64,000 bases of DNA from the NCBI GenBank assembly GCA_946183415.1, contig CAMHAM010000004.1, positions 62,001 through 126,000 of the forward strand, read 5' to 3'. This document shows, in pieces, positions 1-7,839 of the stretch (position 1 is the first letter of the stretch; the number at the start of each line of letters is the position of its first letter). Source of the stretch: an uncultured Prevotella sp. (lineage in GTDB: Bacteria > Bacteroidota > Bacteroidia > Bacteroidales > Bacteroidaceae). Below the pieces are notes generated by a model. The model saw only the letters and a program-made list of their open reading frames with translations. It made no database searches and was not told the DNA's origin. A program made the translations under genes and the position numbers.

Positions 1-454
1 CGAATTCTGCCACACCATAGCGCTCGGGATCTGAAACCCAATAGCCAAAGACTGTTGCTTTATCATTTTTCTCAGCATCTTCTACTGCATTCTTCAATAA
101 TACAGAGAATCCATTTCCATTAAAGATATTGTCACCAAGGACAAGACAGACTGAATCATTTCCAATGAATTTTTCACCAATTATGAATGCCTGAGCCAAA
201 CCATCGGGACTGGGCTGCTCAGCGTATTCAAAGTGAACACCATAGTTGCTGCCATCGCCCAATAAGCGTTTAAAACCTGGTAAGTCATCGGGGGTTGAAA
301 TAATTAATATATCCCTAATACCTGCGAGCATTAACACAGAGATAGGATAATACACCATCGGTTTGTCAAAAATGGGAATCTGCTGCTTGGAGATTCCCTT
401 GGTGATAGGGTACAACCTGGTACCACTACCACCGGCTAAAACTATGCCCTTCAT
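1..454 (-). CDS. rfbA: Glucose-1-phosphate thymidylyltransferase, 3' end outside window
   Basis: The enzyme makes dTDP-glucose from glucose-1-phosphate and dTTP, the first step of dTDP-L-rhamnose synthesis for surface polysaccharide. The minus-strand reading begins ATG at 454 with [18 protein letters not shown], the nucleotidyltransferase signature loop, and continues with the family motifs [16 protein letters not shown] and VLGDNIF. About 151 codons are present; the C-terminal half lies beyond base 1. It lies 169 bp downstream of rfbC on the same strand, so the two are probably cotranscribed. Family assignment is seen directly in the sequence. The exact nucleotide sugar is inferred from the neighbouring epimerase. 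Confidence 0.93.
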   Translation of the reverse strand, partial: MKGIVLAGGSGTRLYPITKGISKQQIPIFDKPMVYYPISVLMLAGIRDILIISTPDDLPGFKRLLGDGSNYGVHFEYAEQPSPDGLAQAFIIGEKFIGNDSVCLVLGDNIFNGNGFSVLLKNAVEDAEKNDKATVFGYWVSDPERYGVAEF

Positions 455-623
455 AAATTCAATATCCTTTAAAAGGGAGCAGGCCCGCTGTTTATTGAAC
501 CTTTTGTCTTATGAGAGACCAGCGGGTTCCCCGCTCCATTCATAACGATTTTTTTATTAACGCTGTCTCACGACATGATTGTTCGATGTCGGATGTAAGA
601 AGGATGATGGAAGATATAGCCTT
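455..623. other. rfbC-rfbA spacer with short palindrome
   Basis: No gene is seen in these 169 bases. A perfect palindrome AGCGGGTTCCCCGCT lies near 522-536. It could form a small hairpin between rfbC and rfbA. The following run is not clearly U-rich on the minus strand, so I do not call it a terminator. Confidence 0.35.
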
Positions 624-1277
624 CTATCCCTCATAAGAAAAAGGAGAGTTGAAATCCTTCAGCAGTGCATGCTTCGTGTCTTTTTCCGAAAGGATCGCAT
701 GATCCGTTGGGATTCTCCAGTCGATACCAAGCGATTCATCAAGGATGCTGATGCCTCCATCAGCCTCAGGATGATAGAACTCGTCACACTTGTATTGAAA
801 GACTGCTGTTTCGGAGAGGACAGCAAAACCATGAGCGAAGCCACGAGGGACGAAAAACTGGAGACCAATCATCGAGGAAGGAGAAACGAGGAAAGAGGAA
901 TGAGATTTGTTTTCATATTCCCTTGCAATACGCTCACCTTCTTCGTCATGGGCACATAGCAGACATTCCACATGCTGACCGTAAGTAGGGCTACCCTTGC
1001 GAATATCCACTGCAACATCAAGTACGGCTCCTTTCACACAGCGCACCAGCTTGCTCTGAGTATAGGGAGGACGCTGAAAATGCAGCCCTCGCATCACGCC
1101 GTATGAAGATTTACTCTCATTGTCCTGGACAAAGGTTATCGTATGTCCAAGGATTGGGGCAACCTTCTCATCAAACTCCCGCTGAGAGAATGACTCGAAG
1201 AAATACCCACGCGCATCTTCGAATACGCGGGGCTCGATAATTAACACGCCATCTATTGGAGTCTTAATACAGTTCAT
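624..1277 (-). CDS. rfbC: dTDP-4-dehydrorhamnose 3,5-epimerase with in-frame repeat insert
   Basis: The enzyme epimerises C3 and C5 of dTDP-4-keto-6-deoxyglucose on the way to dTDP-rhamnose. The cupin family motifs are present: EPRVFEDARGYFFES near residue 20, the active-site block MRGLHFQ near residue 63, and DVAVDIRKGSPTYGQH near residue 90. At 217 aa it is longer than the usual 180-190 aa. The excess includes residues about 118-136, which contain SSFLVSPSS encoded by the family A heptamer repeat (bases about 871-905). This loop lies between two conserved strands, so the fold may tolerate it. The gene is upstream of rfbA on the same strand. Confidence 0.92.
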   Translation of the reverse strand: MNCIKTPIDGVLIIEPRVFEDARGYFFESFSQREFDEKVAPILGHTITFVQDNESKSSYGVMRGLHFQRPPYTQSKLVRCVKGAVLDVAVDIRKGSPTYGQHVECLLCAHDEEGERIAREYENKSHSSFLVSPSSMIGLQFFVPRGFAHGFAVLSETAVFQYKCDEFYHPEADGGISILDESLGIDWRIPTDHAILSEKDTKHALLKDFNSPFSYEG

Positions 1278-1310
1278 ATTTATTCGCTTAAATTATCTTT
1301 TTTACCTAAT

Positions 1311-1653
1311 TTATTCGATAATAATCTTATCAATATAATAGGAGAAATGCACCAAAACAAGTTCCGTAAATCTAGCAAGCATATACTTATCGTCATCATT
1401 TGACTGATCTTTACATGAATCCCAGTAATGAAACCTAATTTGGAGTTCGTTACGACCAAATTCTTGCTTAATCGTAATGCAACCTTTTTCTGCCCATTGA
1501 TCGGTAGTATGTACTAGTACTCTCTCACCTGCATCTGTTTCTACACACTGCCAAGTAACAATACCTTTGCCATTAGCATCAATCTTTTCAGATACTCTAT
1601 CAAGAATCTCTTTTTTTAGCTTTACAGCACTGGGAGTATGGATTATGTAGTTC
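1311..1653 (-). pseudogene. Small unknown gene interrupted by IS66-type insertion
   Basis: The minus strand is open from the IS boundary to a TAA at 1313-1311. Joining it across the IS restores an uninterrupted 114-codon frame that starts at an ATG on the far side (4724-4722), begins MNYIIHTPSAVKLKKEIL and ends YYIDKIIIE. The IS landed directly behind the start codon. The body contains DQWAEKGCITIKQEFGRNE and a C-terminal hydrophobic helix-like segment. I do not recognise the family. It was probably a functional small cytoplasmic protein. The lack of further stops suggests the insertion is recent. Confidence 0.8.
1646..1653. repeat. Left target-site duplication of the IS
   Basis: The 8-mer TGTAGTTC directly abuts the left inverted repeat and is repeated exactly at the other end (4715-4722). 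Eight-base duplications are typical of IS66-family transposition. Confidence 0.95.
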
Positions 1654-1728
1654 GTAAGCAGTCATTTTAGACCCGTTGGAGTCCCAACAGGTTTCATCTT
1701 TAGAGTTTATTATAAATTCTCGATTAAT

Positions 1729-3741
1729 TTATGCTAGTGCCATGGCTGGCATTGGCTGCCACTTGTGCTCCAAGAGATTGACCAGTTCATCCTTGGCTGT
1801 CTTATTGATGCGACGGAACACATCACAAAGATATGTAAAGGAATCAAGATGATGGTCCTTACAGTTAGCAAAGTGTGACAATAGCCTTGCTAATCTCTTT
1901 GATGCTTCAGGACTGCCTGTAAAGAAACTATTATTCCTATATTTAGCCAGCCTACGGATCTGCCTCTCGCAACGGTTGTTCGAGAAGTCGAGTGTACCAT
2001 CCTGAAGGGCATTCAGCAGACAGGGATATTCATCCAGGGCATACTTCACAGCCTTGAAAAGTTCCGGCTCTTTCTTCTGATCGAGCGCACTTTCAAGCAT
2101 ATCAAGGATATTCTTAATTGTGTGTAGCACTGGGCCTATCTGCAGGACTCGCTCCTGCGTGATTCGATCTGCATCACCTTTAAAAGCCTCCTTTATCGTC
2201 TTGTCAAGATGGAAGATCTTATCAGCCAGCTTCACTATCTCCATTGCATCTTTAGAGACATCCTTCAGTTTAAAGAATGGTCTGCGCATATGCACCAGAC
2301 AGGAAATCCTTATAATAAGGCCTGCTATATTATAGCACTTATACATCTTGGCACCATCACTATGCAGGTAAAGTCTGTCCATGACATCCTTGAAATACTC
2401 CCTGATTGCCTCCTGAGTCCTACGGCCACGACCAAAGAAAACAAACTGCGTTAGTTTCAACGGGCCTGCATGGTGGCAGTACATCCAGCGTCTGAAGTAA
2501 TGTAACTCGTCTTCCACTTCATCCTCCTTCTCGTCTTTATTTGGGAGACGCTTGTCACAGGTCTTAACTGTAGACTCATCGCAGTAATCTTCACCGCTAT
2601 TAATAATTTCATGTTGAAGCGGTTCATCAAGAGGTTCCAAGAGATCAGCTCCTATCTTAATCCAGTTCATAATGGTTGCATGACTGAAGTTAAGCCCCAT
2701 GCGCTTTAACTGTAATTCTATATCGGCAATCGTCACACCAAACTCAAAATGCTGTGACAGAATATAGGCTATAAGGGATTCTGTGGCCTCAGTTCGACCC
2801 ATACAGTTCTTGTATTTCTCCGGAAGATTTACGTGATAATAGTTGCCACGTGGATCTCTGAATTTCAAACGGGCAATCACTTGACAGCGGATATATCCTC
2901 TTACATAATAAAAACGAGTAGTATAATCACGCCCCACTTCATATGCATCTTCAGGCATGCCTTCCGGTTTCAATATAATCTGCTTTTTCTCATCTGCCAA
3001 TATGCTTTCTTCCAAAGGCTGCTGCCTGCGAGGCTTTTTCACACCATTCATCTCTTTGCGCACCTTCAGTTCCTTGGCTATTGCAGCCACTCGCTCGTCA
3101 GGCACGTCCTCGCCATTAAGGTCAAGATCATCAGCATTTACTGGAGGCTGGCAGCCATGGTTGTATTTCTCAGACTCACTGATCTGACCATAAGCAGCTA
3201 CGGCCAGATTTGAATTCTGCTGCTCAAGCTGCTTATTTCGGTCTTCAGGGGTCATACCTTCAGGAATCGGCTGATTGGAATTTACTGTACCATGGCCTTC
3301 GCCTTGATCCTCACCATTCTTAGCCTTCAAAGCTGCTATCTCATTATCCTTGGCTGCCAGCATCAGGGCAAACTGATCCTTCAAAGACTGCATCTCTTTG
3401 GAATGAGCCTCACGCTCTTCACGAAGCTTTGCCTCAAACTCTTCCTTTACTCCAGCTACTATTGCATCTCTTAAGGAGTCAGATAGAGTAACAGGCCCTT
3501 TGCCCATCATGAATTGAGCCATCTGCTTGACCGTTTCAGCAACCTCTCCTATCTTCTCATTGAGTTGCCTCTGCATGTCTGCCTTTTCAGACTCAAGGAC
3601 AGAGTTCTGCTGCTCCAGAAGTCTTGCTTTCTTCTGGGCTTCATGCTTCTCTCTTTCAGCGCTACTGACCCTGGATGAGAGAATCGCAAACTGCTGTTCC
3701 TCTGCCTTATTCATGTTACAAAGGTACTCATTTTTCTCCAT
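1729..3741 (-). CDS. tnpC: IS66-family transposase TnpC
   Basis: This is the DDE transposase of the IS66 element. It has an N-terminal coiled coil (residues about 10-150, rich in E, K, Q and A), a zinc-binding or linker region, then the IS66 catalytic domain. That domain contains GEDYCDEST (first Asp), YLHSDGAKMY (second Asp) and the C-terminal LDFSNNRCERQIRR block, in which the conserved NN-ERxIR motif supplies the catalytic Glu. Length 670 aa is at the long end for the family because of the coiled coil. A second in-frame ATG at codon 10 (MNKAEEQQ) is an equally plausible start. The frame is full length with no stops. Confidence 0.95.
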   Translation of the reverse strand: MEKNEYLCNMNKAEEQQFAILSSRVSSAEREKHEAQKKARLLEQQNSVLESEKADMQRQLNEKIGEVAETVKQMAQFMMGKGPVTLSDSLRDAIVAGVKEEFEAKLREEREAHSKEMQSLKDQFALMLAAKDNEIAALKAKNGEDQGEGHGTVNSNQPIPEGMTPEDRNKQLEQQNSNLAVAAYGQISESEKYNHGCQPPVNADDLDLNGEDVPDERVAAIAKELKVRKEMNGVKKPRRQQPLEESILADEKKQIILKPEGMPEDAYEVGRDYTTRFYYVRGYIRCQVIARLKFRDPRGNYYHVNLPEKYKNCMGRTEATESLIAYILSQHFEFGVTIADIELQLKRMGLNFSHATIMNWIKIGADLLEPLDEPLQHEIINSGEDYCDESTVKTCDKRLPNKDEKEDEVEDELHYFRRWMYCHHAGPLKLTQFVFFGRGRRTQEAIREYFKDVMDRLYLHSDGAKMYKCYNIAGLIIRISCLVHMRRPFFKLKDVSKDAMEIVKLADKIFHLDKTIKEAFKGDADRITQERVLQIGPVLHTIKNILDMLESALDQKKEPELFKAVKYALDEYPCLLNALQDGTLDFSNNRCERQIRRLAKYRNNSFFTGSPEASKRLARLLSHFANCKDHHLDSFTYLCDVFRRINKTAKDELVNLLEHKWQPMPAMALA

Positions 3742-3800
3742 ATATGCAAATATTTAACTATTTGATTATCAGATGTTTAAGTTAAATAATACTAACAAAA

Positions 3801-4190
3801 TCACACTGATTCTTGCAACTCTTCACCATCGATTCCCTCGTCTTCATACTCATCAAAATACTCGTCTTTTTCCTTCCTGATGATACCCTCGAGCAGGTAA
3901 ACGAAACTAGACCACGAGATGTGGTACACATGCTTGCCCTCATCCAAAAAGACGGGATGAGTGAACCGGTGTGCATGTAGGATCTTTTCCGTGAGGATTT
4001 CTCCATTGTGGTGGAAGTAATAGATCCTGAGTCTGCTGAGGTCGCGTGACAGAAAGATATAGACATCACCATTGCAAGGGTCGCGATGAAGCTTGCCCTT
4101 GATGTATTCCCTAAGTCCACGATGACGGAAGCGCAGTGTGACATTGTCTGTACAGAGAAAATATCTGAATTTACCTGATAGGTTGATCAT
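3801..4190 (-). CDS. tnpB: IS66-family accessory protein TnpB
   Basis: This 129-aa protein matches the small TnpB (Orf2) of IS66 elements, which transposition needs in addition to TnpC. Visible family features are GDVYIFLSRDLSRLRIYYF near residue 40 and WSSFVYLLEGI near residue 95. Its ATG overlaps the stop of TnpA by 4 bases (ATGA), which indicates translational coupling. The C-terminus is very acidic. Its biochemical role in the family is poorly defined. Confidence 0.9.
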   Translation of the reverse strand: MINLSGKFRYFLCTDNVTLRFRHRGLREYIKGKLHRDPCNGDVYIFLSRDLSRLRIYYFHHNGEILTEKILHAHRFTHPVFLDEGKHVYHISWSSFVYLLEGIIRKEKDEYFDEYEDEGIDGEELQESV

Positions 4191-4633
4191 CGACTCACCT
4201 CCATTTCCCTGATTAATGCAGAGAGCGTGGTGACATCACATTTGCCGATGTTTACGCCTATGCGGCTGTTTATACTTATGCTTATATTCTCAATGAGGTG
4301 ACTGACCTTGGTTAGCTTTGGTTTAATCAGGGAAACTCTCGAGAGATCCTCTTTGTTTGGCTCCTGTCCTTCTGGCATGTCAACCACCAACTCTTTCAGT
4401 TCCAAAGTTGGAAGCAGAGGATTGCCAGCTGTAACTTCCTTTACCGGTTTTGTAATCTTGGGTTTATCGACTGGATGATACTGGTGGTTTGTCCGACCAA
4501 GGCAGTTAAGCATCTTGTTGTAACTGACCTTCTCTGCCTTGCAGAACTCCTCCAGCGGTATCCCATCATACTCATTGAGAAACAGTCTCACTTTTGAGGC
4601 GTAGAAGCCTCCTTCTTTTTTCTTGTTGATCAT
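4187..4633 (-). CDS. tnpA: IS66-family accessory protein TnpA
   Basis: First gene of the element (148 aa). The N-terminal segment FLNEYDGIPLEEFCKAEKVSYNKM resembles the helix-turn-helix of IS66 Orf1/TnpA proteins in Bacteroidetes; the C-terminal part, including SISINSRIGVNIGKCDV, resembles the conserved tail that binds or contacts DNA. Assignment is by position and these motifs. It is transcribed from the promoter at 4661-4692 and is coupled to tnpB by a 4-base overlap. Confidence 0.82.
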   Translation of the reverse strand: MINKKKEGGFYASKVRLFLNEYDGIPLEEFCKAEKVSYNKMLNCLGRTNHQYHPVDKPKITKPVKEVTAGNPLLPTLELKELVVDMPEGQEPNKEDLSRVSLIKPKLTKVSHLIENISISINSRIGVNIGKCDVTTLSALIREMEVSR

Positions 4634-4660
4634 TGCTGACGCGTTTTAAGTAAAACGCCG

Positions 4661-4692
4661 CAAAGATAATCATTATATATTAGGTACGCAAT
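4661..4692 (-). promoter_or_regulatory. Bacteroidetes-type promoter of the IS
   Basis: On the minus strand TATCTTTG (bases 4661-4668) is the -7 box. It is preceded at 20 bp by ATTG as a weak -33 box. It lies within the right end of the IS, 28 bp upstream of the tnpA start. Confidence 0.6.
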
Positions 4693-4714
4693 ACGGTCTA
4701 AAATGACCGCTTAC

Positions 4715-4722
4715 TGTAGTTC
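4715..4722. repeat. Right target-site duplication of the IS
   Basis: TGTAGTTC, an exact copy of bases 1646-1653. The C at 4722 is also the G of the interrupted gene's ATG on the minus strand. Confidence 0.95.
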
Positions 4723-4815
4723 ATAACACAATTTATATTGATTTATTCAAACCTGATAAGGAATGAGGAATACTGGAATTGTTGCTCGGAACCAGTTTAA
4801 GTCCTCACTCGCTTA

Positions 4816-5019
4816 TCAGAAACTTAGTCGCAACTTTGCAAGATGCTCTCCAATCACTTTACCATCAATCTTTGAGGTAGAGAAGTCGGGCATTGAATAG
4901 TCAATACCGAGTTCCTGTCTTAACTCAACAGTGCGAGCATCCTCGCTCTGCTGTGTTGTCTGGGCTGATAAACTTTGTGTAAAAAGCATCAGCATTGTCA
5001 TTAAGAATAGCTTCTTCAT
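4816..5019 (-). CDS. Small secreted protein of unknown function
   Basis: This 67-aa frame begins with a clear signal peptide (MKKLFLMTMLMLFTQSLSAQ, with an AxA-like cleavage site before TTQQ). The mature part is a 47-residue hydrophilic peptide containing ELRQELGIDYSMPDFST. I do not recognise a family. Mature peptides of this size after a secretion signal may be periplasmic or extracellular. The gene stands alone between the interrupted gene and a repeat-rich spacer. Confidence 0.6.
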   Translation of the reverse strand: MKKLFLMTMLMLFTQSLSAQTTQQSEDARTVELRQELGIDYSMPDFSTSKIDGKVIGEHLAKLRLSF

Positions 5020-5158
5020 TATATCAATTTGTTAGATCGAGCAAAATCATGGTTTTGTCTTTAATCGTTATAGTCATTGTTGTATAGTGAAAGGACTTTT
5101 CGCATAAAACTTTAAAGGGTCACATCGATGTGAGATGTAACCTGGGGTATCTTCTTTT

Positions 5159-5310
5159 GGAAAGAGGATGTAATTGATTACGGGCAGAGACCGCCCTTCG
5201 TCAAGGTCTTCTTGTATGGCTCGCAGAGCCTTTCTTAAGACTCGCAAGCTCGAATAAGCGGCAAAGCCGAGCGGCCCCTTCGGGGCGAGCCATGGGTTTT
5301 ATGTGGCCCT
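5159..5310 (+). repeat. Spacer repeat, copy 1 ('IDYGQRPPFVK' element plus GCCGCTCGGC hairpin)
   Basis: Bases about 5166-5230 are nearly identical to 12919-12985; both encode IDYGQRPPFVK in the same frame. In this copy the frame stops soon after FLYGSQSLS. The following part (about 5245-5300) holds AAGCGGCAAAGCCGAGCG and CCCCTTCGGGGCGAGCC. The first of these recurs at about 17084-17101 and, inverted, at 22860-22880. It appears to be an interspersed repeat rather than a gene. No gene is seen in 5020-5400. Confidence 0.6.
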
Positions 5311-5400
5311 TACGAGCTACCATAATTAAGATAATAATCTATACCATTGAATTAACACCGAGGTATGGGGCAGAGCCACAATTCGTCGGCTTCTACTTTA

Positions 5401-5763
5401 CTAGCTATCTGATTGCTGAGAAGTATTAATTACTTCTTGTATCTGAGTTGTCAACATCGGAATTATGTTTTTAGCTACATCCCACACAATATAATAGTTG
5501 ACTCCCATATAGTCATGTACAAGCTTGTCACGCATACCTGCCATTTCTCTCCAAGAAATGCTCTGCCAGGCATATTTAACATCTGCAGGTATCTTCTTTG
5601 TTGCTTCTCCAATAATCGAAAGGCTCCTAGTGACTGCCCTTTTTAACGTCTCATCAGAGAGAAACTGATCTTGCTGAAAGTCTGGAGTAATAACAGATTG
5701 AATGTAAAGACACTCATCAAGTATATGTTGAAGATACGGAATATAGGACTTATACATACTCAA
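5401..5763 (-). CDS. HepT-like HEPN toxin (DUF86)
   Basis: The 120-aa protein carries the HEPN/DUF86 features: KRAVTRSLSIIGEATKKIP near residue 47, and the RNase-like motif block R-D-K-L-V-H-D-Y near residue 82 (R-x4-6-H with YxGVNY after it). In HepT-MntA systems the HEPN protein is the toxin, and the nucleotidyltransferase neutralises it by adding AMP to the tyrosine of this motif. The start overlaps the upstream partner by 14 bases. Family and pairing are visible in the sequence; activity is inferred. Confidence 0.88.
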   Translation of the reverse strand: MSMYKSYIPYLQHILDECLYIQSVITPDFQQDQFLSDETLKRAVTRSLSIIGEATKKIPADVKYAWQSISWREMAGMRDKLVHDYMGVNYYIVWDVAKNIIPMLTTQIQEVINTSQQSDS

Positions 5764-6043
5764 CCTCGTTAAGAATCGTCTGACCTATATATGGGCTAAG
5801 ACCTTTCTTGGTTACAACATCAAGCTTTGTCTTGCCAAATGCATCCTGAAGAATACTACAGGCATCCATAAAATTATGATATGTCTCTTGACCTTCACTG
5901 AAGTCAATCAGAATGTCAATATCACTCTTGGGGGTGTTCTCTCCACGAACTGTAGAGCCAAACAAACCCAGCTGACAAACACCTACTGCCATAAGAGGTG
6001 TTTTCAATAACGAGAGACGTTTTATGATAGTCTTTTTATTCAT
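5750..6043 (-). CDS. MntA-like minimal nucleotidyltransferase antitoxin
   Basis: The 97-aa protein has the Pol beta-type nucleotidyltransferase motif LFGSTVRGENTPKSDIDILIDF near residues 27-48. This contains GS followed by DxD, the metal-binding aspartates. It is the usual antitoxin partner of HepT-like HEPN proteins and lies directly upstream, overlapping by 14 bases. Transcription starts from the TTTG-N20-TATCTTTG promoter at 6061-6093, which is nearly identical to that of the second TA pair at 11445. Confidence 0.88.
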   Translation of the reverse strand: MNKKTIIKRLSLLKTPLMAVGVCQLGLFGSTVRGENTPKSDIDILIDFSEGQETYHNFMDACSILQDAFGKTKLDVVTKKGLSPYIGQTILNEVEYV

Positions 6044-6051
6044 TTATCCTA

Positions 6052-6110
6052 ATTTTGCGGGCAAAGATAAGGAAATTATTGGAATTATCCAAATTTTGGG
6101 GCAAATATCT
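6052..6110 (-). promoter_or_regulatory. TA promoter/operator cassette, copy 1
   Basis: The minus strand carries TTTG, then 20 bp, then TATCTTTG: a textbook Bacteroidetes promoter. The palindrome TTGGATAATTCCAA covers the -33 box and may be an operator. About 58 bp here match 11445-11502 almost base for base, although the genes behind are unrelated. Confidence 0.82.
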
Positions 6111-6130
6111 GCTCATCTATCGAGCGGGGC

Positions 6131-6439
6131 TCAGGGGGGAGGGGTGATTGCTCTTTCGATGGTTCTGAAGAACTCGTTTTTTAATTGCTGCTGGATGTCG
6201 GGGCGAGACTGATAGTGCGAGAGGATGTCGCGCCAGATGGCCAGAAGCTGGGAGGTTCTTAACTCGAAGTCCTCGGAGATTTCTCCGATTTAGATTCCCT
6301 GAAAGGTACCATGAGGTAGACTGTAGCTATCCTCCATGATACGACGCTGGCGATAGAAGGCTCGGTCAGCCTCCTTCAGCGTTTTCACTGCCAGCGCATG
6401 AGCAGCTGACAGCGTGCTTAGAACGAATCTGTTCTTCAT
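6131..6439 (-). pseudogene. Small helical protein gene with internal TAA
   Basis: The minus strand reads from ATG (6439-6437) to TGA (6133-6131), 102 codons, broken once by TAA at 6292-6290 after residue 49. Both halves look like one alpha-helical protein: the first starts MKNRFVLSTLSAAHALAVKT and ends HGTFQGI, the second starts IGEISEDFELRTSQLL and ends ERAITPPP. I do not recognise the family, although similar ~100-aa proteins occur beside Bacteroidetes mobile modules. Nonsense mutation is the simplest explanation. Confidence 0.55.
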
Positions 6440-6495
6440 CACTTAATGAAATTGAAATTACTGTTAATAAAACTATATTGTGTCCGCAGTGCGGA

Positions 6496-6533
6496 CAGAG
6501 TTTGTTACGTTTGCTGCGTTATGACTATCTTTG
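6496..6533 (+). promoter_or_regulatory. Promoter of the ATPase gene
   Basis: TTTG near 6497, about 21 bp, then TATCTTTG at 6526-6533. A transcription start near 6540 would exclude earlier TTG starts and favours the ATG at 6574. Confidence 0.55.
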
Positions 6534-6573
6534 CCCTGATCAATATTCACAACTTAAAACATCCTTTTATCGC

Positions 6574-7761
6574 ATGCTAAGAAGTAATAGCAACACAGAG
6601 CAAGGTGAAGACAGGGAACTTGCTCTGAATCTCGTCAAGGGCAGTCTGCCTAAGAGGAAACTGCCGGCTACTGTGGGCGAGCCTGCACCCTCGCAGGAAG
6701 AGATCGCCGAACTGTTTGAAGACCGGATTACGCCTGAGACGGATCTGCCACCCATGATGCCGCTGTTTGAGATGTTCGACGTGCCCTGCTTCTATCGGGG
6801 CGAACTGGTGGCTGACTGCGGTAAGGCGAAGTCGGGAAAGACGTATTTCCTGTCAATTCTTATGGCGGCAGCATTAAAGCCGGACTGTCCTCCTCCGACA
6901 GAGCGGCAAGTACTGTCGCTTGAACGAACCTGCGACACGCCTCTGAAAGTGCTGTGGATTGACACTGAACAGAGTCAGCAGTCGACCCAGGAGATTCAGA
7001 AGGAACGTATCCTGCCACTGGCTGGGATACAGGCGTTCGACGATGCCACGTTCTACTCGTTCAACCTGCGCGGTCATGGGTATGAGAAGCGAAAGAGGTT
7101 GGTGGATGTGGCCATCCGTACCATCAAACCTGATATTGCCATCATCGATGGCATCAAGGATCTCATGACTGACATCAACGATGCTGCGCAGGCGACGGTC
7201 ATCATGGAAAAGCTCATGAAACTGGCCAAGGACACGAACTGCTGTATCGTCTGTGTGCTCCATCTGAACAAGAGCGAACAGGACCGCAACATGCGTGGTA
7301 GCATCGGTACCGAACTGACCAACAAGGCCTTCGAGGTGTTCCAGTGTGAGATCATCGAGGAGTCGGGCACTTTCAAGGTGACCCAGACTTACTCCCGAAA
7401 ACAGAAGATGAAGCATAAGCTTTACTACCGCATCTCTGAGGAGGGACTCCCCACGACATGTTCCGGTTTCCAGGAGCAGCCTCGTGACGACTTGGGACGT
7501 TGGACGAAGAAGGACTCTGAAGCCCTCTCGACTGATCGTGATACGCTCATCAGGCTTTTCACTGAGGCCATGGAGGGCAGAAGACAGCGCCCGTTCAACG
7601 AACTCATGGCCGTGGCCTTCAAGAAGTGTGGCTTTACGGATCGGAAAGTCTATTATGCCACTGTCGAGGAGGCCGTCCGTCAGGGGATCATCCAGAAACT
7701 GACTCATCCTGAGAAGAACGAAACGTGGGTGGAACTGACCGATCAAACGCTGCCGTTTTGA
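6574..7761 (+). CDS. RepA/AAA-type ATPase of an accessory module
   Basis: This P-loop ATPase has Walker A CGKAKSGKT and Walker B DIAIIDGIKDLM, with the RecA-like helicase motif VCVLHLNKSEQDRNMRGSIGTEL downstream. It resembles RepA/DnaB-like helicases of Bacteroidetes mobile and polysaccharide-associated modules. The start at 6574 (MLRSNSNTEQ) is chosen because the promoter at 6496-6533 lies inside the longer reading; the protein is then 395 aa. Tandem same-strand genes (Toprim-like, DUF4248-like, HU-like, smalltalk, amidase) follow. The role in DNA unwinding is inferred from the family. Confidence 0.8.
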   Translation: MLRSNSNTEQGEDRELALNLVKGSLPKRKLPATVGEPAPSQEEIAELFEDRITPETDLPPMMPLFEMFDVPCFYRGELVADCGKAKSGKTYFLSILMAAALKPDCPPPTERQVLSLERTCDTPLKVLWIDTEQSQQSTQEIQKERILPLAGIQAFDDATFYSFNLRGHGYEKRKRLVDVAIRTIKPDIAIIDGIKDLMTDINDAAQATVIMEKLMKLAKDTNCCIVCVLHLNKSEQDRNMRGSIGTELTNKAFEVFQCEIIEESGTFKVTQTYSRKQKMKHKLYYRISEEGLPTTCSGFQEQPRDDLGRWTKKDSEALSTDRDTLIRLFTEAMEGRRQRPFNELMAVAFKKCGFTDRKVYYATVEEAVRQGIIQKLTHPEKNETWVELTDQTLPF

Positions 7762-7839
7762 CCACTGGGAAATTAATTATATTTGCCCCCTTACAGGGGG
7801 CTAAATTAAATTTAATTATTAATTATCACGCGCGAGCCG

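Larger units (their letters stand above)
1654..4714 (-). mobile_element. Complete IS66-family insertion sequence, 3061 bp
   Basis: The left end reads GTAAGCAGTCATTTTAGACC. The reverse complement of the right end reads GTAAGCGGTCATTTTAGACC, 19 of 20 identical. Both ends are flanked by the 8-bp duplication TGTAGTTC. Inside are three minus-strand genes in the usual IS66 order (TnpA, TnpB, TnpC) behind one promoter. All frames are intact and both ends are present, so the element looks potentially active. It splits a small gene between rfbC and a small secreted protein gene. Confidence 0.96.
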
